A stretch of 64,000 nucleotides of DNA, from positions 372,001 to 436,000 of the forward strand of contig NZ_FYED01000005.1 of assembly GCF_900187565.1 (NCBI RefSeq), given 5' to 3'. Source of the stretch: Pseudomonas sp. Irchel 3A7 (GTDB lineage Bacteria; Pseudomonadota; Gammaproteobacteria; Pseudomonadales; Pseudomonadaceae). Positions 45,072 to 53,398 of the stretch are shown here, piece by piece. The position numbers and the translations under genes are program-made. Numbering within the stretch: the first letter of the stretch is position 1; each line of letters begins with the position of its first letter. The notes below the pieces were generated by a model, which ran no database searches, had not been told where the DNA came from, and saw only the letters and a program-made list of their open reading frames with translations.

Positions 45072-46421
45072 TTAAATCAGGTAAGAAAGGCCGATGGTCA
45101 GGCCGAAGGCAACCACCGAAATGATGGTCTCCAGCACGGTCCAGGTCTTGAAGGTCTGGGTGACCGTCATGTTGAAGTATTCCTTGATCAACCAGAAGCC
45201 GCCGTCGTTGACGTGGGAAAAAATCACCGAGCCGGCGCCGGTCGCCAGCACCAGCAATTCCGGGTGCGGATAACCCAGGCCAATCGCCACTGGCGCGACC
45301 ACGCCGGACGCGGTGGTCATGGCTACGGTGGCCGAGCCGGTGGCGATGCGCATCAACGCGGCGAACAGCCAGCCCATCAACAGCGGCGACAGGTGGAATT
45401 CGTGAGCCAGGCTGACGATCTGGTCGGTGACGCCGGCGTCCACCAGAATCCGGTTCAGGCCACCACCGGCGCCTACCAGCAAGGTGATGCTGGCAGTCGG
45501 CGCCAGGCACTCGTTGGTGAACTTGAGGATCGACTCGCGGTTGAAGCCCTGGGCCAGACCGAGGGTCCAGAAGCTCAGCAAAGTCGCCAGCAGCAGTGCG
45601 ATCACCGAGTTACCGATGAACAACAGGAACTGGTTGAAACCGGTGCCCGGCGTGGAAATCAGATTGGCCCAGCCGCCGATCAGCATCAGCACCACCGGCA
45701 ACAGAATGGTCGCCATGGTGATGCCGAAGCCCGGCAGGCTGTCGCGCGGTTCACGTTCGAGGAACTGCCGTTCCAGCGGGTTTTCCGCCGGCAGCTGAAT
45801 GCGCGGCACGATGTATTTGGCATAGATGGGACCGGCGATGATCGCCGTGGGAATGCCGATCGCAATCGCATAGAGCAAGGTCTGCCCCACCGACGCCTGA
45901 TACACCTGCACTGCCAACATTGCCGCCGGATGTGGCGGCACCAGCGCATGCACCACCGAAAGCCCGGCAACCATCGGCAAGCCGACCATCAGGATCGACA
46001 CGCCGACCCGCCGCGCCACCGTGAAGGCAATCGGCACCAGCAACACGAAACCGACCTCGAAAAACAGCGGCAGGCCCACCAGGAAGGCAATGCAAACCAT
46101 CGCCCAATGCGCGTTCTTTTCACCGAAACGGTCGATCAACGTCCGCGCCACCTGCTCGGCACCGCCGGACTCGGCCATCATCTTGCCGAGCATCGTGCCC
46201 AGCGCCACCACCAGCGCGATATGCCCCAGGGTCTTGCCGACCCCGGCCTCATAAGCCCCGACCACTCCGGACGGCGGCATCCCCGCGACCAACGCCAGAC
46301 CGATGGAAATCAGGGTGATGACAATGAAGGGGTTGAGCCGGTAACGGGCGATCAGAACGATCAGGGCAATGATGGCGATGGCGGCATACACCAGCAGCCA
46401 ATAGCCGAAGGACAGGGTCAT
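45072..46421 (-). CDS. GntP-family permease
   Basis: This 449-aa inner-membrane transporter of the GntP family (gluconate and related organic acids, H+ symport) has about 12 hydrophobic segments. Signatures: RYRLNPFIVITLISIGLALVAGMPPSGVV, ALGTMLGKMMAESGGAEQVA, GLSVVHALVPPHPAAMLAV and LLVGAGGGLNRILVDAGV. Because the operon also encodes a D-aminoacylase, uptake of N-acyl-D-amino acids or D-amino-acid-derived acids is a plausible job, but this is inference. The ATG at 46421 fits the family N-terminus; an upstream in-frame start at 46493 is unlikely. Confidence 0.9.
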   Translation of the reverse strand: MTLSFGYWLLVYAAIAIIALIVLIARYRLNPFIVITLISIGLALVAGMPPSGVVGAYEAGVGKTLGHIALVVALGTMLGKMMAESGGAEQVARTLIDRFGEKNAHWAMVCIAFLVGLPLFFEVGFVLLVPIAFTVARRVGVSILMVGLPMVAGLSVVHALVPPHPAAMLAVQVYQASVGQTLLYAIAIGIPTAIIAGPIYAKYIVPRIQLPAENPLERQFLEREPRDSLPGFGITMATILLPVVLMLIGGWANLISTPGTGFNQFLLFIGNSVIALLLATLLSFWTLGLAQGFNRESILKFTNECLAPTASITLLVGAGGGLNRILVDAGVTDQIVSLAHEFHLSPLLMGWLFAALMRIATGSATVAMTTASGVVAPVAIGLGYPHPELLVLATGAGSVIFSHVNDGGFWLIKEYFNMTVTQTFKTWTVLETIISVVAFGLTIGLSYLI

Positions 46422-46500
46422 GCGGTACTCCTCGAGAGGGTCACGTCGAAAGTTTTGTGAAACTCTTAAAACATTTCGAGGCGCGATTATCAAACGAGGT

Positions 46501-46513
46501 GAAAGTAATTTTC
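46501..46513. promoter_or_regulatory. Possible RpiR-type operator upstream of gntP
   Basis: GAAAGTAATTTTC has complementary ends GAAA/TTTC around an A/T centre, 80 nt before the permease start. RpiR-family operators are often A/T-rich palindromes of this size. The call is weak and rests on position and symmetry. Confidence 0.3.
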
Positions 46514-46607
46514 GTAGAGAGGTAAGGGATGTCGCTGACGGATATGCGATGTCGCGATTAATGAAAATCGGACCGGCGAATTTTCATCGCCGGAAACGAT
46601 CGTCCAG

Positions 46608-48053
46608 TCAGTCGTGATTCACGCTTGCACGCTTGAGCAGCTTTTTGCAGCGCTCGGACAAATGCAGTACCCGCAAGTGTTTGCCGGCTCTGTCGTAGCG
46701 CTCGCGCAGGGTCTTGAGCGCGGCAATGGCGGAGTAGTCGACGAAGCTCAAATGACGACAGTCGATGGTCACTACCGACGGGTCGTTGGCGGGATCGAAC
46801 TGATTGAGGAACGGTGTCGTCGAGGCGAAGAACAGCGTGCCATGCAGGAGATAGAGCTTGCTGCCGTCGGCCTCAAGGTGACTGTCTGCGTAGAGTTCAC
46901 GGGCCTGTTGCCAGGCGAAATTCAACGCCGCAATGATGATCCCGCAAAGCACCGCAGTGGCCAGGTCGGTGAACACCGTGATCACCGTCACCGCGATGAT
47001 CACCAGCACATCATTGAGCGGCACCTTGTTGACCACCCGCAGCGAGGCCCAGGCAAAAGTCTGCTGCGACACCACGAACATCACCCCGACCAGCGCCGCC
47101 AACGGAATACGCTCGATCAGCGGCGACAGAAACAGGATGAACAGCAGAATCGACACCCCGGCCACCACGCCGGAGACGCGCCCACGTCCGCCAGAGCTGA
47201 GGTTGATCATGGTCTGGCCGATCATCGCGCAGCCCCCCATGCCGCCGAATACGCCGGACACCATGTTCGCGGCCCCGAGCGCTACGCACTCGCGATCCGG
47301 GTAGCCGCGGCTCTCGGTGATTTCGTCGGTGAGGTTCAGGGTCAACAGGGTTTCCAGCAGGCCGACCATGGCCATCAGGATCGCGTAGGGCGCGATGATG
47401 CGCAGGGTTTCAAGGTTCCACGCAATATTCGGCAAGGCAAACGTCGGCAACCCACCGGCAATGTGCGCCATGTCACCCAGGGTGCGGGTTGGCAGGCCCA
47501 GTAGATACACCGCCAGCCCCACACTCAGGATCGCCACCAGTGCCGGTGGCACGGCGCGGGTCAGCCGCGGCATCAGATAGACGATGGCCATCGTCAGCAG
47601 CACCAACCCGACCATCATGTACAGCGGCGTACCGCTCAGCCAGGTTTCGCCGCTCTTGAAATGCTCCAGTTGCGCCAGGGCAATGACGATCGCCAGACCG
47701 TTGACGAAGCCGAGCATCACCGGGTGCGGGACCATGCGCACCAGCTTGCCGAGCTTGAGCAAGCCGAACGCCGACATGATCAACCCGCCCAGCAACACAG
47801 TGGCCAGCAAATACTGCACACCGTGCTGCACCACCAATGCGACGATCACGACGGCCATCGACCCGGCGGCCCCGGACACCATGCCCGGGCGACCACCGAA
47901 CAGCGCGGTGAGAGTGCAAATGATGAACGCGCCATACAGCCCCATCAGCGGATTGAGATGGGCCACCAGCGCGAAGGCGATGCACTCGGGCAGCAGGGCA
48001 AAGGACGTAGTGAGACCGGCCAGGGCATCGGCACGCAGGTTTTTTGGTTTCAT
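46608..48053 (-). CDS. SulP-family anion transporter with STAS domain
   Basis: This 481-aa inner-membrane SLC26/SulP transporter carries sulfate, bicarbonate or other anions. The membrane domain (residues ~1-370) shows LAGLTTSFALLPECIAFALVAHLNPLMGLYGAFI, GAAGSMAVVIVALV and GCAMIGQTMINLSSGGRGRVSGVV. The cytosolic STAS domain occupies ~385-481 (GTLFFASTTPFLNQFDPANDPSVVTIDCRHLSFVDYSAIAALKTL). It is closer in length and sequence style to BicA-like bicarbonate carriers than to long SulP proteins, but the substrate is not certain. It is a single gene. Confidence 0.9.
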   Translation of the reverse strand: MKPKNLRADALAGLTTSFALLPECIAFALVAHLNPLMGLYGAFIICTLTALFGGRPGMVSGAAGSMAVVIVALVVQHGVQYLLATVLLGGLIMSAFGLLKLGKLVRMVPHPVMLGFVNGLAIVIALAQLEHFKSGETWLSGTPLYMMVGLVLLTMAIVYLMPRLTRAVPPALVAILSVGLAVYLLGLPTRTLGDMAHIAGGLPTFALPNIAWNLETLRIIAPYAILMAMVGLLETLLTLNLTDEITESRGYPDRECVALGAANMVSGVFGGMGGCAMIGQTMINLSSGGRGRVSGVVAGVSILLFILFLSPLIERIPLAALVGVMFVVSQQTFAWASLRVVNKVPLNDVLVIIAVTVITVFTDLATAVLCGIIIAALNFAWQQARELYADSHLEADGSKLYLLHGTLFFASTTPFLNQFDPANDPSVVTIDCRHLSFVDYSAIAALKTLRERYDRAGKHLRVLHLSERCKKLLKRASVNHD

Positions 48054-48138
48054 GGAGGACCGCAGGGAGTAGCGAGAAAGAATGTGCGGATGTTACGGAA
48101 TCGAGGGCAGCCCGGCCAGCTTATGCGCCATCAGAAAT

Positions 48139-48225
48139 GCCTTCGCGAGCAGGCTCGCTCCCACATTAGACCGCGGACGTCCGAGCAACGCGGTCAACTG
48201 TGGGAGCGAGCCTGCTCGCGAAGGC
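48139..48225. repeat. REP doublet (REPIN)
   Basis: GCCTTCGCGAGCAGGCTCGCTCCCACA and its inverse TGTGGGAGCGAGCCTGCTCGCGAAGGC bracket a centre of about 33 nt between the SulP and epimerase genes. It belongs to the same subgroup as 39810, 52292 and 58459. Confidence 0.93.
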
Positions 48226-48247
48226 AACAACTCGGTCTAAAGCGAAC

Positions 48248-49141
48248 TCACACCATTTCTTTAAGAATCCACTCCACCACCGAAGTCCGCTTCGGCACCC
48301 ACCCCAACAATTCCCGCGCATGCTTGCCGCGCACCCGGCTGTTGGAACCCAAACCATAGTTGGCCATTTCATAGCCCCACTCGGCTTCGGCCTCTTTCAG
48401 CGGCCAGTCTTGCGGCTCACCCAGGTTCAGCGCCTGCGTCATGGCCGTGGTCATGTCGATGAACGACGCTTCGCCGCTTTCGACGAAGTAAAACGTGCCC
48501 GGGATGTTCCTGGTCAGCGCCAGCAGATACAGCGACACCACGTCCTCGATATGCACGTTGGACCAGATGTTCCGGCCGGTGCCAACATGACGCACCACGC
48601 CACTCTTGCGCGCCTGTTTCAGCAAGCGCGGCAATTGCACGCTGTCGCGGTTCACACCCAGGCTGTGGCCGTAGATCAGGGTGTTGCAGATGACCGCCGA
48701 GTTCACGCCGTCCTTCGCTGCGTCGAGGATCAGGTTGTCGATGGCCACGCGCGCGGCCTTGTCGACGGTCGGCTCCGGCAGGTTGTCTTCGTAGTAGATG
48801 ACATCACTGGATTTACCGCCCGAGGCATCGCCGACGATGCTCGAACCGCTGGTGTGCAGGAATACTTTGTTGGAGCCGCGCATGGCATTGAGCAGGGCCT
48901 CTACCGCACCACGATGGTCGCTGCTGGCGGCATTGATCACGGCGTCGGCGGCACCGGCCTGCTGGGTGAGTAGTGCGCTGTCGTCCAGCGTGCCGATCAC
49001 TGGCGTGATGCCCAGTGCTTTCAGCTCATCCGCTTGCTCGGTGTTGCGCACCAGGCCGGTGACGCTGTGACCGGCCTTGATCAGGCCCGTGGCGATGGAG
49101 CCGCCGATAAAACCGGCAGCGCCGGTAACGAATACGTTCAT
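48248..49141 (-). CDS. NAD-dependent epimerase/dehydratase family protein
   Basis: This 297-aa extended short-chain dehydrogenase has the Rossmann motif VTGAAGFIGGSIATGL at residues 4-19. It keeps a LHTSGSSIVGD segment, but the canonical YxxxK active site is not evident around VIYYEDN. It therefore resembles the atypical SDR/NmrA-like reductases often annotated as nucleoside-diphosphate-sugar epimerases. The ATG at 49141 begins MNVFVTGAAG; the frame upstream lacks family similarity. A LysR gene lies upstream on the same strand. Confidence 0.84.
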   Translation of the reverse strand: MNVFVTGAAGFIGGSIATGLIKAGHSVTGLVRNTEQADELKALGITPVIGTLDDSALLTQQAGAADAVINAASSDHRGAVEALLNAMRGSNKVFLHTSGSSIVGDASGGKSSDVIYYEDNLPEPTVDKAARVAIDNLILDAAKDGVNSAVICNTLIYGHSLGVNRDSVQLPRLLKQARKSGVVRHVGTGRNIWSNVHIEDVVSLYLLALTRNIPGTFYFVESGEASFIDMTTAMTQALNLGEPQDWPLKEAEAEWGYEMANYGLGSNSRVRGKHARELLGWVPKRTSVVEWILKEMV

Positions 49142-49244
49142 GGAGTAACTCCCTGCGTGAGTAAGTGATGCAACGAGTATCAGGGAGAGATCCCCGGTGA
49201 AAAATGCCCGCCGACCCAATTCACTCTTGCCCTGGGATCACGAA

Positions 49245-50156
49245 TCAGTCCTTGAAGTCCGAGCTCGCATAAAGCGCCAACTTGCCCTGGATGAAATCCA
49301 GGAAACACTGGATCCGCAGGGCCAACTGCGAGTTACGGTAGTACACCGCGTTGATGGGCTGGCGATAACCGCTGTTGAACTCGGACAGCAATATTTTCAA
49401 GCGCCCGGCACGAATGTCCTCGATGGTCATGTAGTGCGACAGGCTGGCGATGCCCTGGCCTTCCAGCGCCAGGTGGCGGATGGTCTCGCCGCTGGAGGCG
49501 CTGAGCGACGCCTGTATCGGCCAGCGATCGCCATGCACGTAGCGCAACGGCCATTGGTTGAGCCCTTCGTTCTGGGTGAAGCCCAGCAGCGTATGCTCGG
49601 CCAGATCGGCCACGGCGGTCGGCGTACCGTGTTTTTCCAGGTAGGCCGGGCTGGCGACGATGTGTATCGGACTGCAACCCAGGGAACGGGCGTGCAGGGT
49701 CGAATCGGCGAGCGTGCCGATACGGATGGCGATGTCGGTGCTTTGCTCAAGTAGATCGATGATCAGGTCATTGCTGTTGAGTTCGAGCTGGATATCGGGA
49801 TAGAGCCGCCGAAACTCATCGATGTAGGGCACGATGGCGTGCAGCATGAACGGTGAGGCAGCGTTGATGCGCAAGCGCCCGGACGGCGTTTGCTGACGGG
49901 AGGACAAGCGCTCTTCGAGCTCGTCCATCTGATCGAGAATCAGCTTGGCGTGCTCGAAGAAATACTTGCCCTCCTCGGTGAGATCCATGCGCCGAGTGGT
50001 GCGGTTGATCAACGTCGTATCGAGCTTGGCCTCCAGCCGCGACAGTGTCCGGCTGACCGCCGACGGCGTTTGACCGACCTGCTCGGCCGCCGCGGAAATC
50101 GATCCGCACTCAATCACGCAGACGAAGATCTGCAACTCATCGGATCTGGCTTTCAC
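49245..50156 (-). CDS. LysR-family transcriptional regulator (GTG start)
   Basis: This 303-aa LysR regulator has an N-terminal HTH (ELQIFVCVIECGSISAAAEQVGQTPSAVSRTLSRLEAKLDTTLINRTTRRMDLTEEG) and an effector domain (GRLRINAASPFMLHAIVPYIDEFRRLYPDIQLELNSND; DIAIRIGTLADSTLHARSL), as in the CrgA/DmlR-like group. The start is a GTG at 50156 preceded by GGGA; no ATG lies at the family start and the next upstream ATG is far too long. Its 103-nt distance to the downstream epimerase gene on the same strand suggests that gene as a target; mdaB upstream is an alternative. Confidence 0.9.
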   Translation of the reverse strand: MKARSDELQIFVCVIECGSISAAAEQVGQTPSAVSRTLSRLEAKLDTTLINRTTRRMDLTEEGKYFFEHAKLILDQMDELEERLSSRQQTPSGRLRINAASPFMLHAIVPYIDEFRRLYPDIQLELNSNDLIIDLLEQSTDIAIRIGTLADSTLHARSLGCSPIHIVASPAYLEKHGTPTAVADLAEHTLLGFTQNEGLNQWPLRYVHGDRWPIQASLSASSGETIRHLALEGQGIASLSHYMTIEDIRAGRLKILLSEFNSGYRQPINAVYYRNSQLALRIQCFLDFIQGKLALYASSDFKD

Positions 50157-50185
50157 GTGTGTCCCTTTATCGAATGCATGCTTAT

Positions 50186-50297
50186 TGTGGCGAGGGAGCT
50201 CGCTCCCGCTGGACCGCGAAGCGGTCCCAATATCAGCCAACTGGTGCATCAGGCAAACCGCATGCGCAGCCGAGCGGGAGCAAGCTCCCTCGCCACA
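50186..50297. repeat. REP doublet (REPIN), GAGGGAGC subgroup
   Basis: TGTGGCGAGGGAGCTCGCTCCCGCT and the inverse AGCGGGAGCAAGCTCCCTCGCCACA flank a centre holding a smaller palindrome. It is the second member of the subgroup seen at 7861, in the mdaB-LysR gap. Confidence 0.9.
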
Positions 50298-50337
50298 GAA
50301 ACGGCGCCAGACCCAGATAATCGATAGTAGCCGAGCG

Positions 50338-50928
50338 TTACACCTTAAGGCCAAACACCTCAGTCAAATGCTGCTCATAACGCACCACATCGCCTTCGAT
50401 GTTCGGGCTCTTCATCACATCCACACAGAGGAATGTCGGCAAGCCCGTCATGCCAAGGAACTCGTTGGCCTTATGGAACGGGAAGTACACCGCGTCCACG
50501 CCCTTGGCTTCGAAGAAGTCGGCCGGGTCATCGAAGGCTTGCTGCGGTGCGTTCCAGGTCAGCGACAACATGTACTGCTTGCCCTGAATCAGGCCGCCGC
50601 TGCCGTACTTCTGCGACGCATCGGAACGGGTGCGGCCATCGCTGGCGTAGAGACTGCCGTGACCCTCGGTGAACACTTCGTCGATGTACTTCTTGACGGT
50701 CCACGGCGCGCCCATCCACCAGCCTGGCATCTGGTAAATGATCACGTCGGCCCAGAGGAATTTGGCGACTTCTTCAGCGACGTCGTAGCCCTCGTCGATG
50801 AAGGTGGTTTTGATATCCATGCCGCCACGATCCAGCACGCTCAATGCCGCTTCGTGCAGGGTGGCGTTGTAGCGACCGTCGGAGTGAGCGAATTTTTTGC
50901 CGCCATTGAGCAACAGAACTTTTTTCAT
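50338..50928 (-). CDS. mdaB: NADPH:quinone reductase MdaB
   Basis: MdaB (196 aa) is a flavodoxin-fold FAD enzyme that reduces quinones by two electrons with NADPH, protecting against oxidative stress. Signatures: KKVLLLNGGKKFAHSDGRYNATLHEAAL (cofactor phosphate loop), ADVIIYQMPGWWMGAPWTVKKYIDEVFTEGHGSLYASDGRTRSD, and LTWNAPQQAFDDPADFFEAKGVDAVYFPFHKANEFLGM. The length matches E. coli MdaB (193 aa). It is divergent from a YgiN-like monooxygenase gene, echoing the mdaB-ygiN pair of E. coli. Confidence 0.95.
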   Translation of the reverse strand: MKKVLLLNGGKKFAHSDGRYNATLHEAALSVLDRGGMDIKTTFIDEGYDVAEEVAKFLWADVIIYQMPGWWMGAPWTVKKYIDEVFTEGHGSLYASDGRTRSDASQKYGSGGLIQGKQYMLSLTWNAPQQAFDDPADFFEAKGVDAVYFPFHKANEFLGMTGLPTFLCVDVMKSPNIEGDVVRYEQHLTEVFGLKV

Positions 50929-51091
50929 GGGTGGGTCTCGGGAAGGTCAGAAATTGATGGCGGCAGAATAGCGACGGGCTTCGCGCGGAATAAGCGCGCC
51001 TTTCGCAAAATTCATTTGACCTAGACGCACGAATCGCCAGTCGATTGTTGCCTTAGACTTGGCGCCAGTTCTGTCCCGAGGAGACAATTTC

Positions 51092-51406
51092 ATGAGTGAA
51101 ATGCAAGGTTTCATCCTGCACGCCAAGACCCGTCCGGAAAAATCCGATGCTTTCGAAGCTTTTTTCAGCCGCCATGTGGAAGCGAGCCGTGCCGAACCCG
51201 GCTGCATCGAGTACCACATGCTGCGCGACAAACAGGACCCGAGCCTGTTTATCTTCTACGAGATCTGGCAGTCCCAGGCCCACCTGGATGTGCACTCGAA
51301 CCTGCCACACATGAAGCAGTTTCTTGATCAGCGCGATGAGTACCTGGAACGGGATTTCGAGATCCGCGCCATCGAAATGATCAGCCCCCCATCCAATAGC
51401 CGCTAG
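51092..51406 (+). CDS. ygiN: YgiN-like antibiotic-biosynthesis-monooxygenase (ABM) domain protein
   Basis: This 104-aa ferredoxin-like dimeric ABM protein contains GFILHAKTRPEKSDAFEAFFSRHVEASRAEPGCIEYHMLRDKQDPSLFIFYEIWQSQAHLDVHSNLPHMKQFLDQRDEYLERDFEIRAIEMI. E. coli YgiN is a quinol monooxygenase proposed to cycle quinones with MdaB. Here mdaB is the divergent neighbour (163 nt between starts). A GAGGAGA ribosome site precedes the ATG. The stop TAG is the first unit of a 7-bp tandem repeat. Confidence 0.87.
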   Translation: MSEMQGFILHAKTRPEKSDAFEAFFSRHVEASRAEPGCIEYHMLRDKQDPSLFIFYEIWQSQAHLDVHSNLPHMKQFLDQRDEYLERDFEIRAIEMISPPSNSR

Positions 51407-51431
51407 CTGCTAGCTGCTAGCTGCTAGCTGC
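51404..51431. repeat. TAGCTGC tandem repeat (4 x 7 bp) holding the stops of two convergent genes
   Basis: Four exact copies of TAGCTGC run from 51404 to 51431. The first TAG is the stop of the YgiN-like gene. CTA at 51424-51426 is the stop (TAG on the minus strand) of the convergent TauE/SafE gene. Because the unit is 7 bp, successive copies place TAG in every frame on both strands. Confidence 0.95.
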
Positions 51432-52188
51432 TGATCAGCAAATGGCCGCCGAGTAATCCCAGGCCAACGAAGAACACACGTTTGAACAACAGGGCGCTGA
51501 TCCGCTGGCGCAGCCACTGCCCCAGCCACATGCCGAGCACCGCCGGGATCAGCGCCAGCAGCGATGCACTCAACTCGCCACCGCCGAGGGCGCCGCGCCA
51601 TAACAGTCCGCCAGCCAGGGCCAGGGTCGAGACGGTGAATGACAGGCCCAGCGCCTGCACCAGCTCATCCTTGCTCAAACCCAGCGCTTGCAGATACGGC
51701 ACGGCCGGAATCACGAACACGCCGGTGGCCGAGGTGATCACGCCCGTCAGCCCCCCGCACAACGGACCGAGCCAAGGTTCGCTGCGTCCGCCGACGCGCA
51801 GGGCAGGCAGGAACAACCCACTCAACGCATAGAGCAACAAGGCCGCGCCCAGACCTCGCACCACCCAATGCCCGCCGGCCATGCCGATCCACAGCGTGCC
51901 CGCCCCCGTGCCGATGAAGATCGCCAGCAACATCGGCCACAGCCGTTTGATCAACCCGAGCAGATGCCCACCAAATGCCAGTTGCCAGACGTTGGTCAGC
52001 GTCGCCGGGATGATCAGCAATGCGGCAGCCTGCGACGGCGCCATAGCCAGACCGAGCAAGCCCATGGCGATGGTCGGCAACCCCAAGCCGATCACCCCCT
52101 TGATCATGCCGGCCAGCAAGAAGGTGGCGATGACCAGCAGTGAAAGGGCAAGGCCGAGATTTTGGTAGAACGAGGCGAGTGTATTCAT
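51424..52188 (-). CDS. TauE/SafE family sulfite exporter-type membrane protein
   Basis: This 254-aa inner-membrane protein has about 8 hydrophobic segments in two repeats, each with the family pattern: LLAGMIKGVIGLGLPTIAMGLLGLAMAPSQAAALLIIPATLTNVWQL in the first and GPLCGGLTGVITSATGVFVIPAVPYLQALGLSKDELVQALGLSFTVSTLAL in the second. Family members export sulfoacetate, sulfite or other organic anions. The substrate is unknown here. It is divergent from a LysR gene (202 nt between starts, containing a REPIN), which probably controls it. Confidence 0.9.
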   Translation of the reverse strand: MNTLASFYQNLGLALSLLVIATFLLAGMIKGVIGLGLPTIAMGLLGLAMAPSQAAALLIIPATLTNVWQLAFGGHLLGLIKRLWPMLLAIFIGTGAGTLWIGMAGGHWVVRGLGAALLLYALSGLFLPALRVGGRSEPWLGPLCGGLTGVITSATGVFVIPAVPYLQALGLSKDELVQALGLSFTVSTLALAGGLLWRGALGGGELSASLLALIPAVLGMWLGQWLRQRISALLFKRVFFVGLGLLGGHLLISS

Positions 52189-52291
52189 GGGGCTATCGTG
52201 AGCCCGGATTGGCCGGTTGGAAATCTGCCATATACTGAGGGTGCCTCTTCCCCAGCAAGAGGCTGAAGTGTGGGTGGAGGCTACTGACACC

Positions 52292-52356
52292 TTCGCGAGC
52301 CTGCTCGCTCCCACATTTGAAATGCGTTCCCCTGTGGGAGCGAGCCTGCTCGCGAA
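52292..52356. repeat. REP doublet (REPIN)
   Basis: TTCGCGAGCCTGCTCGCTCCCACA and its inverse TGTGGGAGCGAGCCTGCTCGCGAA are separated by about 17 nt. It lies 35 nt before the LysR start codon, unusually close to a promoter region. Confidence 0.93.
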
Positions 52357-52390
52357 TATCGCCCACACAAGACATCTCCAAGGGCTGCCA

Positions 52391-53293
52391 ATGCACTTTG
52401 ACCTCACCGACCTGCGCCTCTACCTGAACATCCTCGACACCGGCAACATCACCGCCGGCGCCGCCCGTAGTCATTTGTCCCTGGCAGCCGCCAGCGCACG
52501 CATCCGCGCGATGGAGGCCTCGTCTAGCATTGATTTTCTGGAGCGCGGCCGCCGCGGGGTGACCCCCACACCTGCGGGAAAAGCCCTGGCACAACACGCC
52601 CGCACCCTGCTGCAACACGCCGAGCGCATGCAGCAGGACCTGGCCGAATACGCCAACGGCGTCAAAGGCCAGGTGCGATTGCTGTGCAACACCACGGCGA
52701 TCACCGAATACCTGCCGGAGTTGCTCGCCGACTTCCTGCGTGATCACCCCAACCTCGACATCGACTTGCAGGAACTGCCCAGTACACGCATCACCCACGC
52801 CCTGCGCCAAGGCGCTGCAGACCTGGGAATCGTCTCCGATGCGGTGGACACCCACACCCTCGACACCCTGCCCTTTCGTGACGATCCGCTGGTGCTGATC
52901 ATGCCGCCCGGGCATCCCTTGGCGGGTAGCGAACCACCGAGTTTCAGCGACACGTTGCGGCACCACTACGTCGGTCTGACCGCCAACAGCGCCTTGGCGG
53001 TGTATCTGGAGGAGCAGGCTTTGCACACAGGGATGCGCATGCAAATCCGCATCCGCGCCGAAGGCTTCGACGCGGTGATGCGCATGGTCGCGCACGGTGC
53101 CGGACTGGGGATTGTGCCGCTGGCGGCCCTCCAGCGCCGGACCGTGGCTCAACGGCTGAAAAGCTTCGCGCTGAAGGAGCCATGGGCGCAGCGAAAACTG
53201 CTGCTGTGCGCACGCTCATTCGAGCATTTGCCCGGCTATGCCAGAGCCTTGTTCGAAGTGTTGCGTAGCGCAAATCGCCGTGAAAATCCTTGA
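52391..53293 (+). CDS. LysR-family transcriptional regulator
   Basis: This 300-aa LysR regulator has the HTH MHFDLTDLRLYLNILDTGNITAGAARSHLSLAAASARIRAMEASSSIDFLERGRRGVTPTPAGKALAQHA and effector domain GQVRLLCNTTAITEYLPELLADFLRDHPNLDIDLQELPSTRITHALRQGAADLGIVSDAVDT. It is divergent from the TauE/SafE exporter gene, so control of that gene is the first guess. The ATG at 52391 gives the standard N-terminus; the open frame upstream crosses the REPIN and is not coding. Confidence 0.91.
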   Translation: MHFDLTDLRLYLNILDTGNITAGAARSHLSLAAASARIRAMEASSSIDFLERGRRGVTPTPAGKALAQHARTLLQHAERMQQDLAEYANGVKGQVRLLCNTTAITEYLPELLADFLRDHPNLDIDLQELPSTRITHALRQGAADLGIVSDAVDTHTLDTLPFRDDPLVLIMPPGHPLAGSEPPSFSDTLRHHYVGLTANSALAVYLEEQALHTGMRMQIRIRAEGFDAVMRMVAHGAGLGIVPLAALQRRTVAQRLKSFALKEPWAQRKLLLCARSFEHLPGYARALFEVLRSANRRENP

Positions 53294-53398
53294 AAATCAC
53301 CGTTTGGCCCTACGCATGGCTGTATAACGAAGAGGTGACCCGGAGTAATATTCGCCCTTTGAAATCAGGCCTGGCCACAACAACCAGAAGGGAACCAG

